Of a DNA stretch of 64,000 nt, positions 18,972 through 26,613 are shown one piece after another. A program made the position numbers and the translations under genes. Each line of letters begins with the position of its first letter. The stretch's first letter is position 1. The DNA lies in NCBI RefSeq assembly GCF_003635045.1, contig NZ_RBXT01000001.1, positions 62,001 through 126,000 on the forward strand, in the 5' to 3' direction. The DNA comes from Terracoccus luteus (GTDB lineage: Bacteria > Actinomycetota > Actinomycetes > Actinomycetales > Dermatophilaceae). The notes under the pieces are model-generated. The model worked only from the letters and a program-made list of their open reading frames with translations, made no database searches and was not told the origin of the DNA.

Positions 18972-19795
18972 GCGGAGCGGCCGGCCGAAGCGCGGTCTGC
19001 GTGAGCCGGCGGGGCGATGTCGAGGGCGAGCTCGCGCTCCTCGCCGTAGCGGGTGAAACCGGCCCGGCGCAGGATCGGGGAGGACGTCTCGACGACCCCG
19101 TGGGTCAGGCCGAGGGTGGCGCCGAGGGCGGCGGTGATGCTCAGCCGCTCGGCCAGCACCGCCCGGTAGGCGCCGCGACCGCGGAGGTCGCTGTGCGTGC
19201 CGCCGCCCCACAAGCGGCACACCGGCCCGGCGAGGGTGTAGCCGCCCACCCCGGCCGGGCGACCGTCGACGTAGGCGACGACGCGGCCGGAGGGCTGCGC
19301 CCCCTCGGGCTGCTCGAGCGAGGCCAGGCCCGCGTCGATCTGCTCACGGGTCGGCTTCTCCCCACCGAAGGCGTCGTTGCTCACGGTGAAGGCGTCGAGG
19401 AGGGTCGGCTCGTCGACCACCCGTCGCACCTCGACGTCGGCGGGCACGGCGAGGTCGGGCACTCCGCCGTCGAGGGGGAGGGCGAGCACGTCGGCCCGCT
19501 CGGTGACGCGGGCGCCGCGCCGCAGCAGCTCGGTCTCGAGGCCGGTGGGGCGGGTCGTGTCGGACAGGGTCCACCAGATGTGCTGCCGGCCCCAGTCGGC
19601 CGCCTGGGCGTGGACCTCGTCGACGAGCTCGGCCGGGTCGCGGTCACTGGCGAACACCCGGGCCTGGGTCGGGGTGATGAAGTACGTGGGGAGGGCGGCG
19701 ACGAGGTACTCCTCGGTCCACACCCGGGGCGCACCATCGGGCACCCACGCCCACTCGTTCGAAGCGGCCAGCACGGCGTCGGCGTCCCACGTCAT
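18968..19795 (-). CDS. GNAT-family acetyltransferase
   Basis: A 275-aa protein whose C-terminal half has the GNAT core: ASGRVVAYVDGRPAGVGGYTL-like strands, then LWGGGTHSDLRGRGAYRAVLAERL, the acetyl-CoA-binding loop with the RGRGAYR version of Q/RxxGxG/A. A final strand reads SPILRRAGFTRYGEE. The N-terminal half may be a second, degenerate GNAT domain. ATG 19795 is chosen because the residues upstream are low-complexity. It is coupled to the methyltransferase by a 4-base overlap. Substrate unknown. Confidence 0.75.
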   Translation of the reverse strand: MTWDADAVLAASNEWAWVPDGAPRVWTEEYLVAALPTYFITPTQARVFASDRDPAELVDEVHAQAADWGRQHIWWTLSDTTRPTGLETELLRRGARVTERADVLALPLDGGVPDLAVPADVEVRRVVDEPTLLDAFTVSNDAFGGEKPTREQIDAGLASLEQPEGAQPSGRVVAYVDGRPAGVGGYTLAGPVCRLWGGGTHSDLRGRGAYRAVLAERLSITAALGATLGLTHGVVETSSPILRRAGFTRYGEERELALDIAPPAHADRASAGRSA

Positions 19796-19922
19796 GGCGG
19801 CAGTCTCTCGCACCCGTCGGCGCGCGTGACGGGGCGCATGACGGGGCGCGATCACCTGGCGTATCGACCGGCATCCGGCGTCGTCGCCCGGTGGAGGTCG
19901 GGGCGGCGTCGGCGGTGGGGGC

Positions 19923-19928
19923 TACGGT
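19923..19928 (+). promoter_or_regulatory. Leaderless -10 box of the LLM oxidoreductase gene
   Basis: TACGGT sits six bases before ATG 19935. It is in the 139-base gap divergent from the GNAT/methyltransferase operon. Confidence 0.5.
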
Positions 19929-19934
19929 CGGGGC

Positions 19935-20864
19935 ATGCGCTTCGGCCTGACGATCCTGCCCGAGCACCCGTGGCCGACCGCCGTCTCGCTGTGGCGCGAG
20001 GCCGAGGCGATGGGCTTCGACCACGGCTGGACCTTCGACCACGTCACATGGGGCGGACTGCCCGACTCGCCGTGGTTCGCCGCCCTGCCGACGCTGGCCG
20101 CCGTCGCCGCGACGACCGAGCGCCTCACCCTCGGCACCTTCGTCACCTCGCCGAACAACCACCACCCCGTGCAGCTCATGCGCGAGGTGCTCGCCCTGCA
20201 CGACATCTCCGGTGGCCGTTTCCTGCTCGGCCTCGGCACCGGCGGCGACCTCGACTCGCGCGCCATGGGCGACGACCTCACCCTGCGTAACCGCGTCGAC
20301 CGCTTCCACGAGTTCACCGACCTGCTCGACTGGCTGCTGTCGGGCGACCACGTCGACGCCGACGGCGAGTACTACCGCGCCCGCGACGTGCGCACCCTCC
20401 CCGGCCCGGTGCGCGGCGCCGACCCCGTGGGAGTGCCCTTCCTCGTCGCGGCCAACGGCCCGAGGTCGATCCGGCTCGCCGCCACCCGCGGCGACGGCTG
20501 GCTCACCTACGGCGGCCCCGCCGACACCGACGAGCAGTGGTGGTCGCTCGTCGAGCAGGCGGCCGGCCGCGTCACCGACGCCCTCGCGGCCGCCGGTCGC
20601 ACCGGCGACTTCCCCCGCTACCTCAACATCGACGCCGGGCCCACCTTCACCCTCACGAGCGCCGACGCCTTCGAGGATGCCGTGGGGCGGGCCGCCGACC
20701 TCGGCTTCACCGACGTCATCACCCACTGGCCGCGCGCCGAGGGACCGTTCGCCGGGCGTCGCGAGCTGCTCGAGCACGTCGCGTCCGAGGTCCTGCCGCG
20801 CTGGCGGTCCACCCCGGGCGCGGGCGCCTGGGCCACGAGCCCGGATGCCGGGTCGGCTCGCTAG
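19935..20864 (+). CDS. Luciferase-like (LLM) flavin/F420-dependent oxidoreductase
   Basis: A 309-aa TIM-barrel oxidoreductase of the bacterial luciferase family; many actinobacterial members use F420 rather than FMN. It opens with MRFGLTILPEHPWPTAVSLW. Typical segments follow: FDHGWTFDHVTWGG, TERLTLGTFVTSPNNHHPV, SGGRFLLGLGTGGDLDSRAMG and PFLVAANGPRSIRLAATRGDGWLT. No cofactor genes are nearby and the substrate is unknown. Its TAG stop lies inside the -10 box of the next gene. Confidence 0.85.
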   Translation: MRFGLTILPEHPWPTAVSLWREAEAMGFDHGWTFDHVTWGGLPDSPWFAALPTLAAVAATTERLTLGTFVTSPNNHHPVQLMREVLALHDISGGRFLLGLGTGGDLDSRAMGDDLTLRNRVDRFHEFTDLLDWLLSGDHVDADGEYYRARDVRTLPGPVRGADPVGVPFLVAANGPRSIRLAATRGDGWLTYGGPADTDEQWWSLVEQAAGRVTDALAAAGRTGDFPRYLNIDAGPTFTLTSADAFEDAVGRAADLGFTDVITHWPRAEGPFAGRRELLEHVASEVLPRWRSTPGAGAWATSPDAGSAR

Positions 20865-20867
20865 CCT
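20862..20867 (+). promoter_or_regulatory. Leaderless -10 box of the sterol-carrier-family gene
   Basis: TAGCCT is six bases before ATG 20874. Its TAG is also the stop codon of the LLM gene, so stop codon and promoter are superimposed. Confidence 0.5.
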
Positions 20868-20873
20868 GACCGG

Positions 20874-21251
20874 ATGCCTCCCCGCCGCCGCACCTCCGTC
20901 GCCGACGGTCGACGTGCCCTCGATTCGGTCGCCGCCGCCGGCTTCACCGGTGACCGCGCGACCGTCGGCACCGCGGTGCGCTACACCCTCGACGAGCTCG
21001 CCACCCGGCATCCTGGCCGCACCGTCGAGGTCCGCGTGCCGCCCTACGGCGCCGTGCAGTGCATCGAGGGGCCGGTGCACACCCGCGGCACCCCGCCCAA
21101 CGTCATCGAGACCGACGCGGCGACGTGGCTGCGGCTCGCGACCGGTGACCTGACGTGGGAGCAGGCGCTCGAGACCGGGGTGCGCGCGAGCGGCCAGCGG
21201 GCCCACCTCGACGGACTCCTCCCGCTGCTCTCGCCTACAGTGGAGACGTGA
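20874..21251 (+). CDS. Sterol carrier family protein
   Basis: A 125-aa cytoplasmic protein of the small sterol-carrier (SCP2-like) family found near purine genes in many actinobacteria. Seen: VGTAVRYTLDELATRHPGRTVEVRVPP, GAVQCIEGPVHTRGTPPNVIE and the closing TWLRLATGDLTWEQALETG, the SCP2-type helix. The ligand is unknown and sterols are unlikely in this host. Its stop overlaps the next gene (GTGA). Confidence 0.75.
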   Translation: MPPRRRTSVADGRRALDSVAAAGFTGDRATVGTAVRYTLDELATRHPGRTVEVRVPPYGAVQCIEGPVHTRGTPPNVIETDAATWLRLATGDLTWEQALETGVRASGQRAHLDGLLPLLSPTVET

Positions 21252-21472
21252 GCCCCGACCAGCCCCGCATCCCCAACTTCAAGCGTCTGCTCGTGTCGGG
21301 GGCGATGATCGGCCTGGTCGTCGGCGTCATCGTCGCGGTGTCCGGTGACGACGCGCAGGGGTACTCGCAGAGCAGCGCGATGCTCTACCTCGGCGCCCTC
21401 GGGGCCTTCGTCGGCACGGGTCTGGCGGGCCTGCTCGGCATCGCCCTCGACCGCTCCGGTCGCAGCCACTGA
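21248..21472 (+). CDS. Small membrane protein, two predicted transmembrane helices
   Basis: A 74-aa protein starting at a GTG that overlaps the preceding stop by 4 bases. A short polar N-terminus (SPDQPRIPNFKRL) leads into helix 1, LLVSGAMIGLVVGVIVAVSG. After a polar turn comes helix 2, YLGALGAFVGTGLAGLLGIAL, then a basic tail. Glycine-rich helices suggest close packing. Function unknown; coupling to the sterol-carrier-family protein suggests a joint role. Confidence 0.65.
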   Translation: MSPDQPRIPNFKRLLVSGAMIGLVVGVIVAVSGDDAQGYSQSSAMLYLGALGAFVGTGLAGLLGIALDRSGRSH

Positions 21473-21646
21473 CCCGGTCCCGACTTGGGCCGGTCTGACC
21501 CGGATCGTCCCGCGTCCGCGCTTGCGGCCCCTGCCGGTCGGCGCAAAAGGCACCACCCGGCATCCGGCGTGCCCTAGCCTCGCCCCACGTGCCCGCCGGT
21601 GCGGGACACCGCGGTCCCGACCCCGGGCTGACACCAAGGGGTCCCG

Positions 21647-22711
21647 ATGTCACGACGCACCACCGCCCAGCCCACCACCCGCCCGGCGGCTCGTCGACGG
21701 CTGCGTGCCCTCGTCGGCGCCGGCCTCGGCGCCGCTCTCGTGGCGACGCTCGCCTCGGGCCTGGCGGCCGGCGGCGCCTCGGCGGCAGGGCCGACCCACG
21801 ACCAGCTCATGGCCCCGTACCTCAACGGCCCGACCCACCCGCGCACCACCGGCATCGACATCGCCCGCGACAAGGTGCTCGTCGTCGCGCAGGGCCGCAA
21901 CCTCGACACCTTCAAGCGGACGCCGATCGAGGAGGCGACCTTCGCCGACAAGTCGACGATGCTCGCCAACCGCAACGTCCCCCTCACCGGCATCACCGTC
22001 TACAACTGGACCGCCGACACCACCTCGCCGATCGTCTCCGGCAACCGGTACGCGACCTGGCCGCAGCTGCAGGGTGTCGTCGTCCGCGGCGGCGCCGTCG
22101 CGTCCGAGGGCCTGAACCACGACCGCCTCGACAGCATGACCCCCGAGGAGCGCTGGCAGGACACCTGCGGCGTGCTGCCCTCGTACCGCGCCCGCGGCCT
22201 CGACGCGTCGAGCATGTACGCCTACTCGGGCGGGCCGTACCAGGCCGTGCACCAGAAGCAGCTCGTCAAGAGCTGCTACGCCTTCGGTCGGCAGTACTCG
22301 ACCAAGCGCAACGTCATGAATTCCCTCGCCGACCCGTGGGTGCTCGGCGTGCGCTCGCTGAACGGCGGGTGCGCCACCGCGAGCTCGACGTGCTTCGGCG
22401 TGAGCGGCACCCGTGGCTACGACACGCTCGAGAACCTGCGCGCCACCGTGACGCCCAAGGCGGGTGAGGTCGCGGTGCTGCAGGTCTACCACCTGCTCGT
22501 CGGCCGCGGCCCGAGCTGGGACTGCACCTCGACCCCGCACCAGACCTCGACGACCGAGACCTACTGCCTCAGCGACGTCATGGCCTTCCTCGACGGGCTG
22601 CCTGCCGACGTCAAGGTGGCCACGACCGCCGACCTCGCCGCCGCCGTCGGCCGGGCGCCCGGCCAGCTGCCGGGGATGACGCTGCGCCAGTACCTCAAGT
22701 CGCAGTCCTGA
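21647..22711 (+). CDS. Secreted protein of unknown function
   Basis: A 354-aa protein with a classical signal peptide: basic start RRRLRALVG, hydrophobic LGAALVATLASGLAAG, and likely cleavage after GASA near residue 46. The mature part has several cysteines (in DTCGVLPSY, VKSCYAFGR, GGCATASSTCFG, WDCTS, TYCLSD) that could form disulfides outside the cell. I do not recognise the family with confidence; parts recall secreted deacetylase-like barrels, but no NodB metal motif is seen. A TAGCCT -10 box at 21575 would give a leader of about 60 bases with an AAGGGGT ribosome site. Confidence 0.6.
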   Translation: MSRRTTAQPTTRPAARRRLRALVGAGLGAALVATLASGLAAGGASAAGPTHDQLMAPYLNGPTHPRTTGIDIARDKVLVVAQGRNLDTFKRTPIEEATFADKSTMLANRNVPLTGITVYNWTADTTSPIVSGNRYATWPQLQGVVVRGGAVASEGLNHDRLDSMTPEERWQDTCGVLPSYRARGLDASSMYAYSGGPYQAVHQKQLVKSCYAFGRQYSTKRNVMNSLADPWVLGVRSLNGGCATASSTCFGVSGTRGYDTLENLRATVTPKAGEVAVLQVYHLLVGRGPSWDCTSTPHQTSTTETYCLSDVMAFLDGLPADVKVATTADLAAAVGRAPGQLPGMTLRQYLKSQS

Positions 22712-22742
22712 CGGTCGCGTCGGTCGCGTCCGCGGGAGCGTC

Positions 22743-22748
22743 TACCCT
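22743..22748 (+). promoter_or_regulatory. Leaderless -10 box of the 46-aa gene and thpR
   Basis: TACCCT is six bases before ATG 22755, which supports the short reading frame as a real gene. Confidence 0.45.
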
Positions 22749-22754
22749 CGCGGC

Positions 22755-22895
22755 ATGGTGACGTCGAGCAGCACGGATGCCGGTGGGCCGGCTGTGGAGG
22801 GCCGCGCGGCGTTCGCGGCCCGTGGCCTCGGTGACGTCGGCGTCCTCGTCGGCCTCGGCGCCCTTGTCGTCTTTGGCGCGGTGGGGCAGGGCTGA
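22755..22895 (+). CDS. Small hypothetical protein, one predicted membrane helix
   Basis: A 46-aa product: a polar N-terminal half (SSSTDAGGPAVEGRAAFA) followed by a hydrophobic stretch, VGVLVGLGALVVFGAV. Its TGA stop shares a base with the ATG of thpR (TGATG), so the two are translationally coupled. Support for a real gene is the -10 box six bases upstream and this coupling. No family recognised. Confidence 0.45.
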   Translation: MVTSSSTDAGGPAVEGRAAFAARGLGDVGVLVGLGALVVFGAVGQG

Positions 22896-23623
22896 TGCGT
22901 CTCTTCGTCGCGCTCGTCCCGCCCGAGGAGGCCGTGGAGCACCTCGCCGAGCACCTCGAGCCGCGGGTCGCCGCCGGCCCCGACCTGCGCTGGACCGACC
23001 CGCACCAGTGGCACGTCACCCTCGCCTTCCTCGGTGAGGTGGCGGAGTGGCGGCTCGACGACCTCGAGTCGGGTCTCGGGGCGGTCGCCAGTCGGTACGC
23101 GGCGCCGACCCTGTCCGTCGCCGGGGCCGGCGCGTTCCCGAACCCGTACGCCGCGCGGGTGCTGTGGGCGGGCGTGGAGCCGGCGACGTCGACCGCTCCG
23201 ACGGCACCGGAGGCACCGGAGGCACCGGCGGCCCCGGCGGCCCCTGGGCGGTCGGGGATGAGCGACGAGTGGCGCGACCGCTTCGAGCGCTTCGACCGGG
23301 CCGAGCGCGCCGAGCTCGGCGAGCCGACCGAGCCGGGCAGACCTGCCGACCTCGCGGAGCTCGCCGCGGCCGTGCGCGGGGCGGCCAACGCGGTCGGGGC
23401 CACGCCCGACGGCACCCGGTTCCACCCGCACGTCACCCTCGCCCGCTTCGACCAGCCGACCGAGGCCACCCGGTGGATCCGAGCGATCGACCCGTACCGC
23501 GGCCCGGCCTGGACGGCGACCGATCTCGAGGTGGTCGCGTCGCACCTCGGCGAGGGCCGCGGTCGGCGACCGCGGTACGAGAGGGTGGCCCGCCTGCCGA
23601 TGGGCCGCCCTCCCCGCGGCTGA
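22895..23623 (+). CDS. thpR: RNA 2',3'-cyclic phosphodiesterase (2H family)
   Basis: 2H-superfamily phosphoesterase that opens 2',3'-cyclic phosphate ends on RNA; older name LigT. Both catalytic motifs are present: H40-V-T-L43 (HVTLAFLGEV) and H179-V-T-L182 (RFHPHVTLARFD). It starts MRLFVALVPPEEA, typical of the family. At 242 aa it is longer than usual because of a low-complexity Ala/Pro/Glu and charged insertion between the two motifs (about 97-150). Activity is inferred from intact motifs. Confidence 0.88.
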   Translation: MRLFVALVPPEEAVEHLAEHLEPRVAAGPDLRWTDPHQWHVTLAFLGEVAEWRLDDLESGLGAVASRYAAPTLSVAGAGAFPNPYAARVLWAGVEPATSTAPTAPEAPEAPAAPAAPGRSGMSDEWRDRFERFDRAERAELGEPTEPGRPADLAELAAAVRGAANAVGATPDGTRFHPHVTLARFDQPTEATRWIRAIDPYRGPAWTATDLEVVASHLGEGRGRRPRYERVARLPMGRPPRG

Positions 23624-23724
23624 GGCGACGCCGGCGCCGACAGCGCGTCGGGCACCCGCCGCGCTGACCGGCATCCGACCTCGCCGTGCCCCTCGGGCCG
23701 GTGGCCGTGTGTGAGACTGGGGCC

Positions 23725-25287
23725 GTGGCACGCGGAGACGGGCAGCTGAACCATGACCTCATACCGGGCGAGAAGGGTCCGCAGGACGCCTGCGGCGTCT
23801 TCGGCGTCTGGGCCCCCGGTGAGGAGGTCGCCAAGCTCACCTACTTCGGGCTGTACGCGCTGCAGCACCGCGGGCAGGAGTCGGCCGGCATCGCGACCGG
23901 CGACGGCGAGAAGATCCTCGTCTACAAGGACATGGGGCTCGTCTCGCAGGTCTTCGACGAGACCGCGCTGAGCTCGCTGCGGGGGCACCTCGCCATCGGG
24001 CACACGCGCTACTCGACCACCGGCGGCTCGACGTGGGAGAACGCGCAGCCGACCCTCGGCGGCACGCAGCACGGCACGCTTGCCCTCGCCCACAACGGCA
24101 ACCTCGTCAACACCGGCGAGCTGCGGACCCTCGTCGACGACCACTTCGGCGACAACCGCGTCACCGGCGAGCTGGCCCGTGGCAACACCTCGGACACCGC
24201 GCTCGTGACGACGCTGCTGTCGGCCGACCCCGACAAGACGCCCGAGCAGGCCGCCCTCGAGCTGCTGCCGAAGCTGCGCGGCGCCTTCTCCTTCGTCTTC
24301 ATGGACGAGCACACCCTCTACGCCGCCCGCGACCCGTGGGGCGTGCGTCCGCTCGCCCTCGGCCGGCTCGAGCGCGGCTGGGTCGTCGCGTCCGAGACCG
24401 CCGCGCTGCAGACCATCGGCGCCGCCGTCATCCGCGAGATCGAGCCCGGCGAGCTCATCGCCATCGACGAGAACGGCCTGCGCTCGCACAAGTTCGCCGA
24501 GCCCCAGCCCAAGGGGTGCGTCTTCGAGTACGTCTACCTCGCGAGGCCGGATGCCGTCATCCGTGGCCGTGTCGTGCACGAGGCCCGGGTCGAGATGGGC
24601 CGGGTGCTGGCGCGCGAGCACGCCGTCGACGCCGACCTCGTCATCGGGGTGCCGGAGTCGGGCGTGCCGGCCGCCGTCGGGTACTCGCAGGAGTCGGGCA
24701 TCCCGTTCGGGCAGGGCTTCGTCAAGAACGCCTACGTCGGGCGCACCTTCATCCAGCCGTCGCAGACGCTGCGCCAGCTCGGCATCCGGCTCAAGCTCAA
24801 CCCGCTCGAGCACACGATCCGGGGCAAGCGGCTCGTCGTGGTCGACGACTCGATCGTGCGCGGCAACACCCAGCGGGCACAGATCCGCATGCTGCGCGAG
24901 GCCGGTGCGGCCGAGGTGCACGTGCGCATCAGCAGCCCGCCCGTGCAGTGGCCGTGCTTCTACGGCATCGACTTCGCGACCCGCGCCGAGCTCGTGGCCA
25001 CGGGCCTGGGCGTCGAGGAGATCCGCGCCTCCATCGGCGCCGACTCGCTCGGCTACATCTCGGAGGAGGGCATGATCGGCGCCACCGACCAGCCCGCCGA
25101 CCAGCTGTGCTCGGCCTGCTTCACCGGCCGCTACCCGATCGACCTCCCCGAGGACGGCCGCATCGGCAAGCACCTGCTCGAGACGCTCCCCCTGACGGTG
25201 CGCACGGGCCACGACCGCTCGGTCGACGTCGACGGGGTGACCGTCGGGGTCGGCACCGGCGGCGCCAACGCCCTCCAGCACCCCTGA
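23725..25287 (+). CDS. purF: Amidophosphoribosyltransferase
   Basis: First committed step of purine synthesis: PRPP plus glutamine gives phosphoribosylamine. I start at GTG 23725, which leaves a 22-residue propeptide before the N-terminal nucleophile Cys23 (DACGVFGVW), as in Bacillus-type PurF. The PRPP loop is LVVVDDSIVRGNTQ. Cysteines in KGCVFEYVY, WPCFYGID and LCSACFTG match the 4Fe-4S ligands of that subgroup. 520 aa, normal length. An alternative start at 23686 would lengthen the propeptide unusually. Followed by palindromic repeats. Confidence 0.95.
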   Translation: MARGDGQLNHDLIPGEKGPQDACGVFGVWAPGEEVAKLTYFGLYALQHRGQESAGIATGDGEKILVYKDMGLVSQVFDETALSSLRGHLAIGHTRYSTTGGSTWENAQPTLGGTQHGTLALAHNGNLVNTGELRTLVDDHFGDNRVTGELARGNTSDTALVTTLLSADPDKTPEQAALELLPKLRGAFSFVFMDEHTLYAARDPWGVRPLALGRLERGWVVASETAALQTIGAAVIREIEPGELIAIDENGLRSHKFAEPQPKGCVFEYVYLARPDAVIRGRVVHEARVEMGRVLAREHAVDADLVIGVPESGVPAAVGYSQESGIPFGQGFVKNAYVGRTFIQPSQTLRQLGIRLKLNPLEHTIRGKRLVVVDDSIVRGNTQRAQIRMLREAGAAEVHVRISSPPVQWPCFYGIDFATRAELVATGLGVEEIRASIGADSLGYISEEGMIGATDQPADQLCSACFTGRYPIDLPEDGRIGKHLLETLPLTVRTGHDRSVDVDGVTVGVGTGGANALQHP

Positions 25288-25302
25288 CGTCACCGCCCCA
25301 GC

Positions 25303-25353
25303 CCGGTTCGAGGTAATCCGTCGCGCTCCACCGCGACCCCTTACCTCGACCGG
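25303..25353. repeat. Palindromic repeat, left unit 1
   Basis: Ends CCGGTTCGAGGTAA (25303-25316) and TTACCTCGACCGG (25341-25353) are inverted, with a one-base bulge. The inner sequence resembles the reverse complement of the units at 26442 and 26505. Confidence 0.75.
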
Positions 25354-25366
25354 ATGCCGGCCGGCG

Positions 25367-25415
25367 CGGTTCGAGGTAATCGGTCGCGCCCAGCCGCGAA
25401 CTCCTACCTCGACCG
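25367..25415. repeat. Palindromic repeat, left unit 2
   Basis: Second left copy: CGGTTCGAGGTAA at 25367-25379 against TACCTCGACCG at 25405-25415. Same orientation as left unit 1. Confidence 0.7.
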
Positions 25416-25530
25416 GGCGCGGCGACAACGCCGTTCACACCCCTGCCGGCGTTGCCGCGTCGAGTCGTCGCCGTCCACAGCCGGAGCCTGACGGGCGGCG
25501 GCCCCGACCCGAGGTCACGACGCTAACCGG

Positions 25531-26454
25531 ATGACCGGCAAGGAGCGACGGGTGCGGGCGGAGGCGGTGGCGGCCGAGCAGGGCGGCGTGCTCTCGCGGC
25601 GACAGCTCCGCACGTTGGGCATCACTCACGACCACGTGCGTCACGAGGTGACGGCGCAGCGCTGGACGACGCTGGGCCGACAAGCGGTGGCAGTGCACCG
25701 AGGTCCGCTGCCCGTCAACGCCCGGGCGTGGGCGGCAGTGTGGGAGGTGGGGGAGCGTGTGGCCACCCTCGACGGTGTCACGGCGCTCGCCGCCGGTGGC
25801 CTGACCGGCTTCGACGAGTCGCGGCTGCACCTCTCGGTGCGTCACACCCACACGATCGCGCCGGTACCGGGTGTGACGGTGCACAAGCTCATCCGCCGCG
25901 TCGACGGGGAGGTGCTGCCGACCGGCATCCCCCGGGTGCGACCTGCAGTGGCGACGGTGAGAGCCGCTGGCTGGGCGGTCACCGACCGGCAAGCCGCGCT
26001 GCTGCTGCTCATGCCGGTGCAGCAGGGACTCGTCACGCCCGCCTCGCTGCGGGAGGCGGCCACCACCTGCCTCGGTCGTCGGCGGCGTCGGTTTATCACG
26101 ACCGTCATCGCGGACATGGCCGACGGGGTTCGCGCCCTGGGAGAGCTCGACTTCGCGCGGCTGTGTCGGGTGCGAGGGCTGCCGGAGCCGACGAGACAGT
26201 CCCTGCGCGAAGGTCCCCGAGGTCGCCTGTACCTCGACGTCCACTGGCAGGGTGCCCGGCTGGTCGTGGAGATCGACGGGGTGCAGCATCGGCAGGGCAT
26301 CGCCGTCAGCCTCGACAACCTTGGTCGCAACAGCGTCGCCCTGGCCCACGACACCGTGCTGCGCATCGACCTGGTCGGCCTGCGACTGTTCGAGGACGAG
26401 TTCATGGAGCAGGTGGCGGCCGGCTTGGGCGTCCGCGCCGCCCGGTCGAGGTAA
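25531..26454 (+). CDS. AbiEi-like/DUF559 protein inside a repeat-bounded cassette
   Basis: A 307-aa protein. The N-terminus has a winged-helix start as in AbiEi-type antitoxins (VLSRRQLRTLGITHDHVRH, then WTTLGRQAVAVHRG). The C-terminus is a DUF559/Vsr-like PD-(D/E)XK fold: LYLDVHWQGARLVVEIDGVQH carries the D...E-x-D pattern, and FEDEFMEQVAAGL closes the domain. Such genes are common single accessory genes in actinobacteria and are often labelled type IV antitoxin; no toxin partner lies next to it. Palindromic repeats flank it on both sides and its TAA stop is inside the right-hand repeat. Function unproven. Confidence 0.75.
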   Translation: MTGKERRVRAEAVAAEQGGVLSRRQLRTLGITHDHVRHEVTAQRWTTLGRQAVAVHRGPLPVNARAWAAVWEVGERVATLDGVTALAAGGLTGFDESRLHLSVRHTHTIAPVPGVTVHKLIRRVDGEVLPTGIPRVRPAVATVRAAGWAVTDRQAALLLLMPVQQGLVTPASLREAATTCLGRRRRRFITTVIADMADGVRALGELDFARLCRVRGLPEPTRQSLREGPRGRLYLDVHWQGARLVVEIDGVQHRQGIAVSLDNLGRNSVALAHDTVLRIDLVGLRLFEDEFMEQVAAGLGVRAARSR

Positions 26455-26491
26455 GAGGTCGTGGTGGGGCGCGGTCGATTACCTCGACCGG
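26442..26491. repeat. Palindromic repeat, right unit 1 (contains the stop codon of the cassette gene)
   Basis: Perfect 13-base arms: CCGGTCGAGGTAA (26442-26454) and TTACCTCGACCGG (26479-26491). The TAA of the upstream gene is the last three bases of the left arm. Confidence 0.8.
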
Positions 26492-26504
26492 TTAGAGGCG
26501 CCGC

Positions 26505-26554
26505 CCGGTCGAGGTAGGAGGTCGTGGTGGGGCGCGGTCGATTACCTCGACCGG
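26505..26554. repeat. Palindromic repeat, right unit 2
   Basis: Near-identical to right unit 1, 63 bases further on: CCGGTCGAGGTAG (26505-26517) and TTACCTCGACCGG (26542-26554) with the same inner sequence. Confidence 0.8.
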
Positions 26555-26600
26555 GGGCGCCAGCGGGCGGGAGGGAGTCCGGGGCGGGGGCGGCCGCCGG

Positions 26601-26606
26601 TAGGGT
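26601..26606 (+). promoter_or_regulatory. Leaderless -10 box of purM
   Basis: TAGGGT is followed by seven bases and the GTG start at 26614. It fixes the start codon choice for purM. Confidence 0.5.
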
Positions 26607-26613
26607 CGGGGTC

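Noticed and set aside
22561-25428. 955-residue minus-strand open frame
   Set aside because: Antisense to thpR and purF; no family features.
25303-26554. Cassette as a classical insertion sequence
   Set aside because: The enclosed protein has AbiEi/DUF559 features rather than transposase motifs, and I see no target-site duplication.
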